Assembly (NCBI GenBank): GCA_905250025.1
Contig: CAJNOJ010000445.1
Coordinates: 1-64,000, forward strand
Direction: 5' to 3'
Source of the DNA: Adineta ricciae
Lineage: Eukaryota > Rotifera > Eurotatoria > Adinetida > Adinetidae
DNA: 64,000 nt
A program made the position numbers and the translations under genes. Within the stretch, counting starts at the first letter, position 1; each line of letters opens with the position of its first letter. The notes under the pieces are model-generated. The model was not told the origin of the DNA. It worked only from the letters and a program-made list of their open reading frames with translations, and searched no databases. Shown here in pieces: positions 1 through 12,449 of this stretch.

Positions 1-1
1 C

Positions 2-426
2 GATTGACAGTTTTGCGTGCTGAATCATTTTTTTGTGAATAAAACCGCGATCGTATATTGTCAGCACGAATTACATTCAATCGATTCGAAGAAATCTTCG
101 TGGCTTTTCCACTCAGACTATAACAGCTCTCGTGATACTATGCTCTCTAACATTGTCAAAACGATGGGTTTCCGTACATTGCGGTAGAGATTTCCTTTTA
201 AGTTGGTTGCCACAACGCATACCGTTCTTCATTTTCGTTTAATCACCGGTTGATTGCTCTATGAGATTTTTTCTATCGTATTTTTACTGCAACAACGCTC
301 CTTAACTCCACAGTAAAAGAAAAGCCACGAAGATTTCTTCGAATTGATTGAATGTAATTCGTGCTGACAATATACGATCGCGGTTTTATTCACAAAAAAA
401 TGATTCAGCACGCAAAACTGTCAATC
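2..426. repeat. Foldback (inverted) repeat, two ~108-bp arms
   Basis: Bases 2-110 reappear in reverse complement at about 319-426, with essentially one mismatch cluster near CAATCGATTCG. The loop of about 208 bp has no gene. The left arm begins at the window edge, so the repeat may extend outside. An open frame over the right arm (348-629) has no recognisable product. It could be a foldback transposon or MITE end; no target-site duplication can be judged because the left edge is cut. Bases 427-706 hold nothing I recognise. Confidence 0.8.
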
Positions 427-768
427 ACAAGAGTAGGATTTCTCAAACGAAACATGTTTATAGGCTTCTTTTATATTCGCGTGCACCCAAAGAATTCGCG
501 ATAAAACTGATTCCCGAAAAGCCATGCTTTTGTGACGTTATCTCCGGGAAAATACGTCGACTGTTGCAAAAAAGACACTCTCTAAAGCTCAGAATTGTCA
601 CTAGAAATCACATCTTTGACCGGAAGTGATTCCTAGAACCGACCGGCTTTAGCAAACGAAAATTCGACAAATAACCGTTCGAAGAAACGGATAACCTATC
701 AAGTATTCAGATGCTAAAATAACTGTTGCATATGTCACAAGAAAAAAATATCAAAAATACAAACATAC

Positions 769-2229
769 CTTCATTCACAATATTTGGACGCCGTTGAAAA
801 ATTAGCGCTTTCATTTCTTCGCTCTCCTCTGGCAATGTAAGTGATATTTGCCCAAGACATACGTTTGATTGATCTACCTGAGTAAAATTTGACTGAAAAC
901 CAAAAATTCGCCCGAAAAGACAGTCCAATCTTTGTGCTATTCTGGTAACGGTTTTTTGTTTATATATATCGCTTGAAAAAACAAAGCAGCATGATACTCT
1001 TTTATCATATACCACTGGATTGTAATTGAATGTTAACATAAAGTCGAATTTGGCCACTTCAGAATATTGATACATCAACATCGGTTTTAAACTTGTACCA
1101 TTGAGAAATGATTGATGGCCGTTCGAAGAAATAGTCATAAAATCAAACACTGTCTCGAGAAAAGGCACATTTGATTGATTCAGATGAAAATCAGCAAGAA
1201 TATGTTGTAACGGGTAGTTTGTGTGCGAAAGAATTGCCAGGCATTTTTCCTGGACATGTTTCACGAGTTCATCAAATGTCCAACAACGATCCAACTCCAT
1301 CCGATACGGTAATGTTGAGACGAACATTCCTATCACATTTTGTAACTCATTTCTGTACCGATTTGCATTGGGTGATGTAATGCATAGATCATTTTGTCCA
1401 TGAGTTAGTTTGAATAGAAATGCATAAAAGGTGGCTAGTCCCAACTGGAATGGTGTGACGTGATGTGAGGAAGCATAGTTTAGAAATGATGTCGCAACAT
1501 CGTTGTCGAAAGTGATTTCGGCTACAGTGGAAAATGGGGATCTCTGACCAGCAGATGAACGTTGACGATCAGTAGGCAATGACAATGGGCATCGTATATT
1601 GTAGTTTTCCAGTTGTGAATGCCAAAATCTTTGTGATGGACTCATATCAATTAAGCGTTCAAGAACAGCATAATCAATATATTGCAATGAGTGTTCATTT
1701 TCTGAACACGTTCGACTAGTGTTATTATACATATCACACAGATCATTGGAAAAGATTTGAAAAGATGATCGATCAAATGCTGTATGATGAAATCCCATGA
1801 GAATGATATCAGACTTTCTTATATGTTCATCGTCATGACTTTCATTTGCAAATTTCTTCGTTCGGAGTATTTCGCAATGAAAAACACGACCTTTTGACAA
1901 ATCAAACAGATCTCGATTAATAACGGTTTTATAGATGATATCATTGAGTTGATTTTCATTTTCGAACGTTTGTTGAGCATGAAAGATAGGTGCTTGATGG
2001 TTGTCGGTAATTGACTGTTCTAGAGTACCATCGGATTTATTGAAATTGAGGGATGTACGTAATATTGGATGCTTTATTAGAACCAATTGAAGTGCTTGTG
2101 ATAGACGTTCAATGGATATCAAACCTCGACCAAGTCGCATGGCAATCACTTCATTGTAAACAGCAGCGTTATCAGAAAAGCGAACTTGTTCATCAAGAAA
2201 GATGCGCTCTTGAACGAATGAGGCGACTC
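769..2229 (-). other. NRPS exon 7: condensation domain C3
   Basis: One 1461-bp exon holds a full condensation domain: VQERIFLDEQ, HHTAFD, LQYIDYAVLERL, MIGMFVSTLPYR. Arg replaces the usual Gly after HHxxxD. The 67-bp intron before it (2230-2296) and the donor after it are both phase 1, as at the edges of the C1 and C2 units. After the donor an open frame continues to a stop at 707-709 with a hydrophobic tail, probably intron sequence. A carrier-C end normally hands the chain to another module, so a downstream module is expected or has been lost. Confidence 0.75.
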
Positions 2230-5200
2230 CTAAAGTTTTATGATAAAAAAAGAAAATAGATCGTCTACAGAGGATGATAATATGAGATGCCTTTACCTTG
2301 ATTAATATACAATGTGTGCCATTGTTTTGAATGTGTGTCATTTATCTGGAGTGATTCGAGTAGTTGTGAATGGTGAGCTATAGTTGGTTGTTGAAGAAAT
2401 GGGCCAATAGAAAGTACATGACTATCGAAGTGAAACGTTTTTTGGTAAAGATGGTAGAGTTGAATAAATACAAGGGAGTGACCGCCAATGCTGAAAAAAT
2501 TTTTAGTTTTTGGAATTTGCTTCCCAGTACATTGAAGAACTTGACACCAAATATCATGTAGACGGTTTTCTGACTCATTGTATGAACTACTCGATTCATC
2601 TGCTGGTGCCATATTAAATGAAGATAGATCAGGTGGGGGAAGACTCTTTCGATCTACCTTCCCGTTGACGTTCAATGGTAGTTTTTCGAGTATGATGAAT
2701 ACTGATGGAACCATGTGAGGTGGTAAATGAGATTGACAATGTTCACGTAATTCTTGTTCGCTAATGTCAGAAGTTCTTTGAACGTAAGCGATCAAATGAT
2801 GGTCATCCCATTTTATGATAACACAAGCTGAAATTGATGTGTCGAGTAAACATCGTTCAATTTCTCCTAATTCTATTCTTTGTCCATGTAATTTTATTTG
2901 AAAATCTTTTCGGCCAACATAATTCATGACACCACTGTCATTCATTCGAACGAGATCACCTGATCGATGGAATGTCTCGCCATCGATCACAATCATTGCT
3001 TTTGCTGTTAAATCATCACGTCCGAGAAAGCCTGCGAAGATGCCTACACCTCCGATAAATAGCTCGCCTTCCTGATCAATGGCAACAGGTTGGAAGAATA
3101 CGTCGAGAAGAACATGTCGATAATTCGGAAGTGGACGTCCAATGGGAATGCTTTCAGTATTTTCTTTCGTTTCTATGCGATGGAAAGTGCATACTACAGT
3201 GGTCTCGGTCAAGCCATATAAGTCCCATAAGACAAATTTCTGTGTCGGATGGGTAAGAATCAAATTAACTAATTTCATTGTACAAGGCTCGCCTTTAAAG
3301 AAAAAAAGAACAGCATAGAAAATAGTGATATAGTGTAGAGTTTTAAGTACTTACCAACAGTGCAAAGTGATCGAAGATATGCCACAGAGACCAACGAATC
3401 AGTTTGTTTGAGAAAAGTGAAAAAGTTGCGAAGCAAACTTGGCACACTGTGCATATAGCTCACTTGCTTGTTTTTCATAGTTGCAGCAAGGTAATCAACT
3501 TCGATGGTTCCTTTTGGACGAAGCATAATTAATGTGGCTCCTATCATCAACGAGCCGACAATTTCTTGAATATGATTGTCAAATGAGCAACGTGCCATTT
3601 GTATCATCGTGTCATTTTGATTAAACGAATCAATATGAATTAATGAATGCATGCATTGAACGAAGTTGCGATGTCGAAATCGTGACTGTAAACACAAAGA
3701 TAATAGCAACATAGAAACAACTAATTTACTTGAACTGTAGACGGTAGATCACAAGGATTTCGGGTGGTTGCTACTTTCGGGATGGGCGTGTGCGTGTGTG
3801 AGGGTGAGAGTGAGGGCGTGGGTCAGAGTGATAGAGTATGACTATAACCAAAACTATTCCTGAATATATAGGAGTGCATGAGGAATTCGTCACTCATGTT
3901 ATAAGTTGAATTACGTGGCTACTCTACAGTTGGATGTCATTTTAAGTTAAAATATTGTTCCCCTCTTGGATAGTCAGAAGCCAAACGTTGCTTATTGCCT
4001 CTATGACAAATATTGGGAGAACATCGAGTGATCCAAATGTTTCAAATAGGCAATTACAAGAATAGTTCAGCTGAGAAATGTGTATCATTAGAGGTTATGA
4101 TTTAAGAAAACTGCGACGAATAGAAGGAAATGGGAGAGATATTTATGAGTTCGATCATTAGTTTACTTCCTGATGTCATATTGTCATAAGTGATTTCGTT
4201 TGGCTACTTACTCCTTTTGGTGCTCCTGTTGAACCACTTGTGAAGATAATATAAGCAATACTATCAAGCGTTACTTTTACATTTGATAATCGATCAATTT
4301 CGATATCATCAATCGAATGAGTATGCATCAAGATTGAGTTGATATCTAACAAAATAATATCATCATTAAACTTCGTTTTTGTTAAATAATGGATAAGGAC
4401 AAGACGAGACTGAGTTTGTTTCAAAAGCATATGTAAACGAGTTTCTGGGTCTCGAGGTGACAATGGAAAATAAACACCACCAACCATCTCTATTGCCATT
4501 ATACCAATAACCTAAGTAACATCGATGCATGCGTACTCAAACAAATCTATTTTATTGATTGACTTACCATTGATAAGCTTCTTTCGACACATTGAGCAAC
4601 AATATCACCTGGAACAATATGGAATTGATCTAAGAGATGAATAGCCAATTGTTGAATATAAGTTAAAAGTTCAGCGTATGTCAACAATTGATCATCGAGT
4701 TCAACAGCTATTTTTTGTGGATGTTTTACTACTTGACAGATAAATTCATGATGCATGCATGAAAGACAATCCACGTGTACTTGTGTACTATTTATTGTTT
4801 CTCTTACTAATTTTTCATCAGGTAATATCGAGGATAACTCACAGATTGGTCTATTCAATTCATAATTATTAACTGGTTCATATAGCTGATGCAACAACAG
4901 ATGAAATCGTTGTCCAATCTTATAAATTGTATCTATATCAAACGAGTCAAGTGATGCATTAATTGTACATGAGAATCGGTTATCGTGCATGTCATGTTGA
5001 AAAATAATGGCGAGATCAGAGATGGTTATTGTCTGATTTTCGTCGCTTGTCATTGATTTATTTAGATCATAGAGTTGATTATCACCAATCATTATTTGTC
5101 TTGTGTTTGATTGAAATTCAAATAAAATATCAAGAAAGGCAGCTTTTGAAATATTCGAATGTTGTGCCAGAATACGTTGAAGAGGAAAATAAGAATACTG

Positions 5201-8200
5201 TAGAGTATTATCAAGTGTTTCACAAATATTATTAATTAATTGATGCACAGTCCAATGAGAGTTTAAGTGACACCGAACTGGGATAATGTTTTCAAATAAT
5301 CCAATGATTGTTTTCAATTCACTTTTATATCGATTATTGATATTTATTCCAATACATAAATCTCTCTCGTCATTACTTAATTTAAAGAGAAGTGCATAGT
5401 AACTGGCAATTAACAAGTGTTCCACATTGATCTTATTTGACAATGCATAAAGAAGAAATTCTAGTGAAAGTTTCCCACCGAGATCAAAAGAAAAAGATGC
5501 TCCACGACCAGTTCGATGTTCATCCACAAGATTATGTCTATCATATGGTAATAGTAATCGTTGATCGAGTTCACAACCATGAAGGTAATCAAGCCAAAAC
5601 AGATTGGCAGTAGTCATCGGCATTTGTCGTTCCAGCAACGCATCTGAATAACAAACGGAGAAATGTGACTATTCTGAAAACTTGAGGAAGAAATCCGTGA
5701 GTGACACTTACAGTCCAAATAACGCAAACTGTTGTCGTCGTTAGTTTCTAATTCGCCTGTATTGTAAGCTTTGTTCAGATCTGCAAGGAAAATGTCCATT
5801 GATGAATTATCAAAGACAGCATGATGAAAATTGAAAATAAGTACATCTTCATCAGAGAGAAGATCTTCTGAAGAAACTTGTTTGTAGTAAACGAGATGAC
5901 ACCGAAAGACGCGACCTTGATCGAGATCGAAATGTCGAGGATTGAGCCTTTCATCGTTGATGATGTCATTGAGTTGTTCATCAGTTTGAAAGATGCTTTC
6001 TATGTAAGCAAATGAGTCGTCCTTACTAAAGCGAATAATTCGTTGAAGAAATAGATTTTGTTCCGCATGGAAGATGAGCGAAGTGCGAAGCGCTGAATGT
6101 TTGATGAGAACTTGTTGAATAGCTTGCTGAAGTCGTTTAATTGATAGGGTATGCTCATGTTCAAGCCGATAAAGGAAAGTTTTGTTGTGGATTGGCATGA
6201 GTTTTTGATCGGAATGAGAATGAATTCGTTGTTCGTCCAGACAAACGCGCGATTGAGCATATGAAGCTGGTGCTATGAAAATAAGCATTGGTGTTGGCTA
6301 TGTTCAGAGATTGCCATTTGTTGAGAAAATAGCAGATCGGAAATCAAAATTAGGTATCAAAGTGTTTTTTCACCACTTCTACTTATTACTTTATTTCTTA
6401 TTTATACTGTTCTTGAAAATTGTTTGATACACATAGATCTGCATGACTGTCAAGTGCCGATCTTTAAATATGGTTAGGATCCTGCTTCGGGATTTTTTCG
6501 GGATTCAGTATTTCAAGAGTAGAGACTAGAGCTCATTTTTTTGGAATTTTTTGAAGATGTACGATAAATAGAGGATCAAATTCTGTGCCAGATCATTGTC
6601 TTTTCGGATCTCACTGAAAATGTGTCATGAGTGAAATACTAACGTGATAGAAAAATCCCGACATTCTCGGGCTGTATCGAGGTTCGGAATCCCGCTGGCT
6701 ACTATTCTGGGATCGATCTTGAGTGAGATTAAAAAATGCAAGCATCTGCTAGAGAATTAAATTCCTTGTCCATCTTGCACCTTCCAAAAAATCCAAGAGC
6801 TAAGTTTTAGTCTCTGCTCTGTAAATAATCGGACACGAAGAATCCCGAAAAGCTTCCCGATGCGAGACCTTAAATATGATACATTCGGTTTCAAATAAGT
6901 TGCATGCAGCGCACAATCTTTTCAAAACAAGGCAAGATGTCGAATACGCTCTCGGTCACCAAAAAAATACTTGCTCAGAAAAGCAAGAGAGGTTTCGCTG
7001 TCTTCTTTGTTAGATTTTGAGTTTGCTTCGCTGGTAAGGCTGTGCATATTTCATATTAAATGTTGTTGCTCTCGTTGCTTATGAGCACGTCTACAAAGCA
7101 TAACACACGTCAATTTTCTATTGTTTAGGAAGATAGCCTATGTACGAACGTTGAAAACGAACAAGCGGTTTTCATAAAGAACAGTGACCGATAATGCCCA
7201 GATTAGTCGGCTAAGAACTGAGTGCTTTATTTCGATCTGTCCATATTGAAAATCTAGTGAGATGGTATTCCTCTATATTGCGTCGTAAAATATATGCATG
7301 GAAAGGAAGTTTTCCGCATTAATACAACCTTTTCCCGTCTTCACCATAATAGAAGTCTTCAAAAGCTTTTATTCTGGCGAGCGTTAAAATGTTTTGAAAT
7401 GTTTTCTGGTACGTCGTATAGCTTTTTCCTGAAATTTGAGGTACCAAATTTTTACAAGCAATTGAGAGATTAACTAAAGTTTTCTGACATTCTTTTGATG
7501 TGAAAGTGTTGTTTGTTTTTCAAGTTTTGCTATTTAAAGTCGATAAAAATTTGTTTAAAAAGCGTTCTGTTTAAGATTCAGATACTGAAGACGTTTTTTA
7601 TGATCAGCAAGTCGCAAAACTCTGGGCAGGCTGCTAATATGGAATGGACGTCTAAGAATAGAGAGGATTGTTTAGAGAAATACCTTCAAACGATATATTT
7701 GCGGTGAAAAAGATGCCTTATTTCAATAACCGCTTCCAAATTGTAGTAAAGTTGGATAAGGTTATAGTGCGTTCGCATAGTACTGAGGTATTAGCGGAGT
7801 AGGTCGGTGCAGGAGTGAAATAAAAGATTTTTCTCTTTTGTGCAGTATATATCTTCGAGAGAGAAAAGAAAATCTTCGTCATCTTGAAGGATGAATAGTT
7901 ACGAAGAAAGATACTATAACTATAGTCAAGGTAAATGTAAGTTGTGATAATTCTACGCGTGACACCTCTAATCGATGATGCCATGAGGCTCAGAGCAAGC
8001 AAAATAGATTCAAACAAGGATGTCGAGAAATCTAGGACAAACTACATGTTACCAGCTTAAATGGGGATAAAAGTGATCCCAGTGTATCCTTACAGCTTGA
8101 AGCGGCCATAGTCAGTACCGTTTAAATCGTAAATCAAAGCTCTCAGTCTTTGAATGTAGACAATAAATGTAATGGGATCATGAATTTATTCTCTCATATA

Positions 8201-9829
8201 TGGGTGTAACTCTTAACAGAACCAGATAAAACCCTTACCTGTATAAGCAGTACTTGGCAATCGATAGAAGACAGTTCGTGGGATTTCATCAGTATCCTCC
8301 GACAGTAAAATAGACAACTTAGATATTGGGTCATAATTTTGATTCAATTGATTTTTGTCAACATCTGTGGAAAATATTTGGGACAGGAAATGTTGGAAAC
8401 GTCGACCTATTGTAGATACCATTGTATCATCAAAAACATCGGTAGAATATTCAAAGATAAAATGGGTTGTTTGTCGATGATAATCATGAGTCATAGTTAA
8501 CGATAGATCATTCAAAGCAGTACCATTGCCATGAGACCAGTCTCGACCAGAATATGATTTTAGTATTGCATCCTTCATCTTGGTAACTTCTGTCGCTCCA
8601 TATGTCAGTGATGACATAACAGATTGGTACTGGAAGTGGAAAGGTATTTTAGGTGGCAGGGAATTATTAATGTTGTCAATAATTTTATCATAAGATAATT
8701 CAGCATGCTGAAGCACGTTGATGCATAGCTGTCTAGTTCGTAGCATTAAAGTAGTAAATGATTCGACAGGATCAATTTTCATGCGGTAAATCAGAAGATT
8801 AACAAACATGCCAATCATTGTTTTTGTTTCTGGTAAATGACGGTTGTCCGTTGCACTAGTTACACAAAAGTCATATCTGTTACTATTACACAGCTTGTAG
8901 AGAAATACAAAGAAGCATGTTAAGCCCAACTGGAACATCGAGACATTGTTTGACATAGCACACTCTATTTGAGCTTGAACTAGATCAGAGGCTAGATCAA
9001 ATGAAACCGCGTGACCTAGACCAGATCGTACTTTTGTTTTGCTTGTAGTGCCTATAATTAACGAGTAATCATTATACCATTCGTATCCACTCATCAATGT
9101 AGACCAAAACCGGCGTGCTTCGTTTATCTTAGAATTTTCAGCTGGATCAGCTAGTAAATTCTGCTCGTAGAGAGCATAATCAATATATTGCAATGTAGAA
9201 TCAAGTGGTTCACGCAGATCATATGCTCCTGTAAACGTATCGATAAATGTGTTAACGGAGCTAATGTCGAATGCGATATGATGAATTAAGAATATGATGA
9301 TATCTTTTGCATGTAACGTCTCTTCTATTTCGTCTTCACTATTCATACTCATTTTAATTAGATGACATCGAACAACCAGACCATGCTCCACTTGGGCAAA
9401 ATGAGTGGTAAATTCACTTACAAGTAGTGTCTCAATTTCTTCCAAAGATTTTGCACCACGAGTAACTTCAAACGAATAATTCTGATCCGCAATAATTGGT
9501 TGCACTGCTTGTTCGAGTTCGCCACTCTCTTGGTTAAAGAAGACGGCTGTTCGAAGAACGGCATGTCGTTCCAGTGTGTGGACTATGGCTGATCGAATGC
9601 TAGAAATGAGTATGGAACCTTGTTTGATTACCAATGGTAAAATTATATTATAAAGGGCTGGCGATCTGGAAGGATTGAAAGAGATTTGTTCATCCAACCA
9701 AACTCTCTGTTGAGCAGACGATGCAACTGCCTTTAATCTTCCTGTTGGGATCAAAGTAGGTGACAGTGACTGCTCGGCTTGTTGTTTGTTTTGTTTCTTG
9801 GGAAAGTATTTTCGTGCCGCTGACAACAT
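769..9829 (-). CDS. Nonribosomal peptide synthetase, C-C-A-T-C, possibly incomplete at 3' end
   Basis: Seven exons on the minus strand join in one frame: 9829-8239, 6272-5712, 5643-4568, 4511-4212, 3685-3355, 3292-2297 and 2229-769, about 2105 codons. Every intron is GT..AG. Domains in order are condensation (C1), condensation (C2), adenylation (A), carrier (T) and condensation (C3). The protein should activate one amino acid as AMP ester, load it on the carrier phosphopantetheine and condense it. The last recognisable exon ends at a phase-1 donor (GGTATG); no following exon, thioesterase or reductase is visible in 1-768, so the 3' end may lie outside or be lost. Read-through would stop at 707. 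The start is the ATG at 9829, followed by about 35 polar residues before the first C motif. NRPS genes in bdelloids are generally attributed to horizontal transfer; introns here show long residence in a eukaryote. Confidence 0.85.
2297..6272 (-). other. NRPS exons 2-6: C2, adenylation and carrier domains
   Basis: C2 shows SYAQSRVCLDEQ and HHAVFD. The A domain shows LTYAEL (A1), GGVYFPL (A2), FTSGSTGAPKG (A3), FDNHIQE (A4), LYGLTETT (A5), GELFIGG (A6), RSGDL (A7), GRKDFQIKLHGQRIELGEIE (A8) and NGKVDRK (A10, with the catalytic Lys). The carrier domain has FFSIGGHSL with the phosphopantetheine Ser. By eye the A-domain pocket reads D-N-Q-H-C-V-L-V-V-K, a tentative code with no substrate I can name. 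Introns inside are 68, 56, 526 and 62 bp; the 526-bp one splits A3 from the RHRN motif and contains a dispersed repeat. Confidence 0.85.
3786..3920 (-). repeat. Dispersed repeat copy 1 (TATA-like core plus telomere-like tail)
   Basis: Read on the minus strand this has TAATTCAACTTATAAC, then AGGAATAGTTTTGGTTATAGTC, broken here as AGGAATAG / TTTTGGTTATAGTC, then a C-rich CACCCTCACAC-type tail. The same order of blocks occurs at 34008-34146 and 60391-60528. It lies inside the 526-bp NRPS intron, which explains why that intron is far longer than its neighbours. Confidence 0.6.
6472..6869. mobile_element. MITE (hAT-like) in NRPS intron 1
   Basis: A 398-bp sequence with imperfect inverted ends of about 100 bp, both carrying TCGGGA and TTTTCGGGATTC blocks. 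It is flanked by identical 8-bp copies of TTAAATAT at 6464-6471 and 6870-6877, the target-site duplication length of hAT elements. It has no coding capacity. It sits in the 1966-bp intron 6273-8238 of the NRPS gene. The rest of that intron (about 6870-8238) holds nothing else I recognise. Confidence 0.75.
8239..9829 (-). other. NRPS exon 1: N-terminal condensation domain C1
   Basis: A single 1591-bp exon encodes a whole condensation domain. Visible motifs are SSAQQRVWLDEQ (C1 motif) near residue 38, the catalytic HHIAFD (HHxxxD) near residue 185, LQYIDYA and RFW (C4 region), and MIGMFVNLLIYR (C5 region). The usual Gly after HHxxxD is Ile. No adenylation or carrier domain follows before the next C domain, so C1 is either an initiating acyl-type C domain or a relic. 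The exon ends after an ACA codon plus one base (phase 1) at a GGTAAGG donor. Confidence 0.8.
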
Positions 9830-12379
9830 TATTAGGTTAAATTAAAGTATTTAACTCCAAAATAAAAGCGAATGCTAATATAGCAGCCTATTAATCTGAA
9901 ATAATATCAACAGATAAATTAATTTTTTCTGAGTGATTCACATTGATTTTCCTCACATTTTATCTCTATGTATAAGTGATCATGCTACAAAAAAATCCTC
10001 GAGGGTTCGTACCCATGTTGCTTCTCCCAGTGATCATTGATTTCTTAATTTCTCTACCAAGCAAACGATTGTATCACTAAACTTCTTATAACTGTCGGGG
10101 GAGTACACTTTGGCGGCGCACCATGTAGGCGAAGGGAGGCAATTGCCTCCCCGGAACAACATTATGGGAGGCAATAAAAAGTTATTGCCTCACCTAACTA
10201 CTACATCGTTTGATAATTCTTATTGTCTTCTCTTATATACACATTTTTTGATAGCTTTTATTAAAAAAACATGTAGCCATTGTGGGACTTCCCTTCTTTT
10301 CTACAAATTGTGTTGATAGATGCCACACCAGCATTATAATGAACAGTAATTAATCCCTTTAATTAATTACGTTTTTCTATGAGAACATATGGTTACAAAA
10401 GCAAAAAGCAATTTGCACTGATAGCTAACTCGAGATTTTATTTTATTTTTTCGAAAGGATGATTTTTCAATTAAAACACATACACTAATTTTATTTGGAT
10501 TTAACGCGCTATTAGATGAATTGGTATTCGAGAATTGTAGATATCATACCTTGAAGAAAAGAAGCCTATACAGACAATTTTGCTATGTGACTGTCAATGA
10601 TCAGAAGTGAACATGGAGGAAGAAAAAGAAGGGCAATCGGTTTTTCTCAAAATAGGAATGTTTTGACAGAAAAGTTTTAAAAAATTATTGCAGTTCTTCG
10701 AAAACTGGTTTTAAAATTTTCAGAATTTTTTATAAGAGCATAAAAAATTTTCAAGAATTCATCAGGTTTTCATAAAATTTGTGGAGATTTCGCAAAAGAT
10801 TCCTGAAAATTGTTCTATAATATCTCAATACCTTTCTAGAAACTAGCGAAGATTTGCGCCAACATTTTTAGAAGATGAGTAAATTAATACGGCAAAGTCG
10901 AAATATCTATGTATTTTTGTGGGTGGAGATGGAAGGGGTAAATTATGTCACTGAATTCTCTATCAACAAAGGTATCTCTGTCTCGAAAATTGATTGCTTT
11001 CCCTAAAATTTTGGTCTCGCGCGGTCCATGGAAGTACACAGCGTCAAACAACAGCTTTCTGTATCGGCCATGTCTGCATCATATAATCGCTGGTGAGTTA
11101 CAGATACTGAGTTGATGCATTTCTATGGCATTTTTTGGCAGGCAGTCGAAGGAACAAGACTTTAACTTTAAGTTTTGAAGTAAAGATAAAGTGTCACTCA
11201 TAAAAAATAATGGTTCCTGTGAAAAATACTATGAAACTCAGCTTTTGAATTCCAATTTAAAACGTTGAGCACAGATAGTCCTTAACAAATTTAATTTATC
11301 ATAAAAGGGTTGACATCTCATCGTTGTTCCTATCTAGATTACCAATCTGGTCTATACTGCTCGATAGGTTTGAAATGCGCCGACATATTGTAAGAGATCC
11401 TTTTTCGAATTCTGCGAAAACTAAAAATCTCTGTCGGTGGGCACACGCACCGAGTCATCACTCAAGGGGTCTTTTAAAGTTTTGTACAGCGAAAAAGGAT
11501 TTCAACATGATATTTTACAACCATACTGCTATGCATTATAGTTCCATACAAAAAACCTTGGCTTCCGTATTCCTCAAATAAACATTCTTTTGTTCCCACA
11601 TAAAAAATCTTGCATAAGATCTGACAAAAAATTATGATATCTGAAATCCTAAACCAAGTAATGCTACAGTTTCCAGTACAAATTTTGGCGCGAAGACTTG
11701 AGAAAACATTCGTGTTAGGGGAATGTTTTGATGATATTCGATGCCATAAGAATTTTGGTCTTACGTAGCCCGAACTAGTGCAAGTTTAAGACTGCGAATT
11801 TTGTATGATGAAGCGTAGGATACTTAAGAAGCATTGGCATATGATTGCTCGACGTGGATCGTAAAGAATTTGAAAAGATTTCGATTACGATGGTTCAAAA
11901 TGCGTCCCCACGGTTAGATTATTTTTAGATTTTGCAGATTTGGAAAAACGCTTTTTTTTCCAATACGCCGACACGTTTGAAACCTTCTAAGTACCTACTG
12001 AGCTTTTCTGATCAGTTTAGTGATACAAAATTTTTCCCAGATTAGACGAGATGAGTATTAACGATCTTTTGAAGTGGAACAAATGACGGACATATATGCT
12101 TTATTTCAGTTATAGTGCTGCATAACCGATTATTCGTGATGGAAGAATACAGAGAATCACTGAGAATATAACGAGGCTACGGGTTGCTTAGTAAGGGTTT
12201 TTTCGCATTTTCGGTTGCTATATGAGAATACGTTGTAAAAAATCTCAGAAGAACGCGGAAAGGTAAAATCATTTTTAATGCGCAATAAACGAAAAAGGGT
12301 GTAAGAAGTTGCAACGTATAATAGACCCCTTTTTAGCCGTATTTCATGAACGTCTATATCCTTGTTTCCGTTTATTAAA
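9830..12379. other. Gene-free AT-rich stretch with one hAT-end motif
   Basis: No open frame here resembles a protein. The only recognisable item is the GC-rich block at 10111-10152, listed separately. The 5' flank of the NRPS start (9830-10000) shows no clear TATA box. Confidence 0.6.
10111..10152. repeat. hAT-type terminal motif, solo copy
   Basis: The block GGCGGCGCACCATGTAGG followed by CGAAGGGAGGCAATTGCC stands out from AT-rich surroundings. A close relative (GGCGGCGCGCCTGATAGG, CGAAGGGAAGCAATTGC) lies at 42501-42536, just upstream of a TTF-type hAT reading frame. This copy is probably the end of a related, decayed or non-autonomous element. Confidence 0.5.
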
Positions 12380-12449
12380 CACTTCAAAAATGCAAGTAAG
12401 GGTTTATTATACGCTGCAAATTCATGAACATTAATTTTTTTCCGTGTAG
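12380..12449. repeat. Fragment of TACACTG-type MITE
   Basis: The stretch AGGGTTTATTATACGCTG followed after a short gap by ATTAATTTTTTTCCGTGTA resembles the right end of the foldback at 15175-15737 (GGGTTTATTATTCTGCTG, TTTTTTTTCGGTGTA). The left end is not recognisable, so this is a degraded copy. Confidence 0.45.

Noticed and set aside
348-629. 93-codon open frame on the plus strand
   Set aside because: Lies over the right arm of a foldback repeat, and has no motif or splice context.
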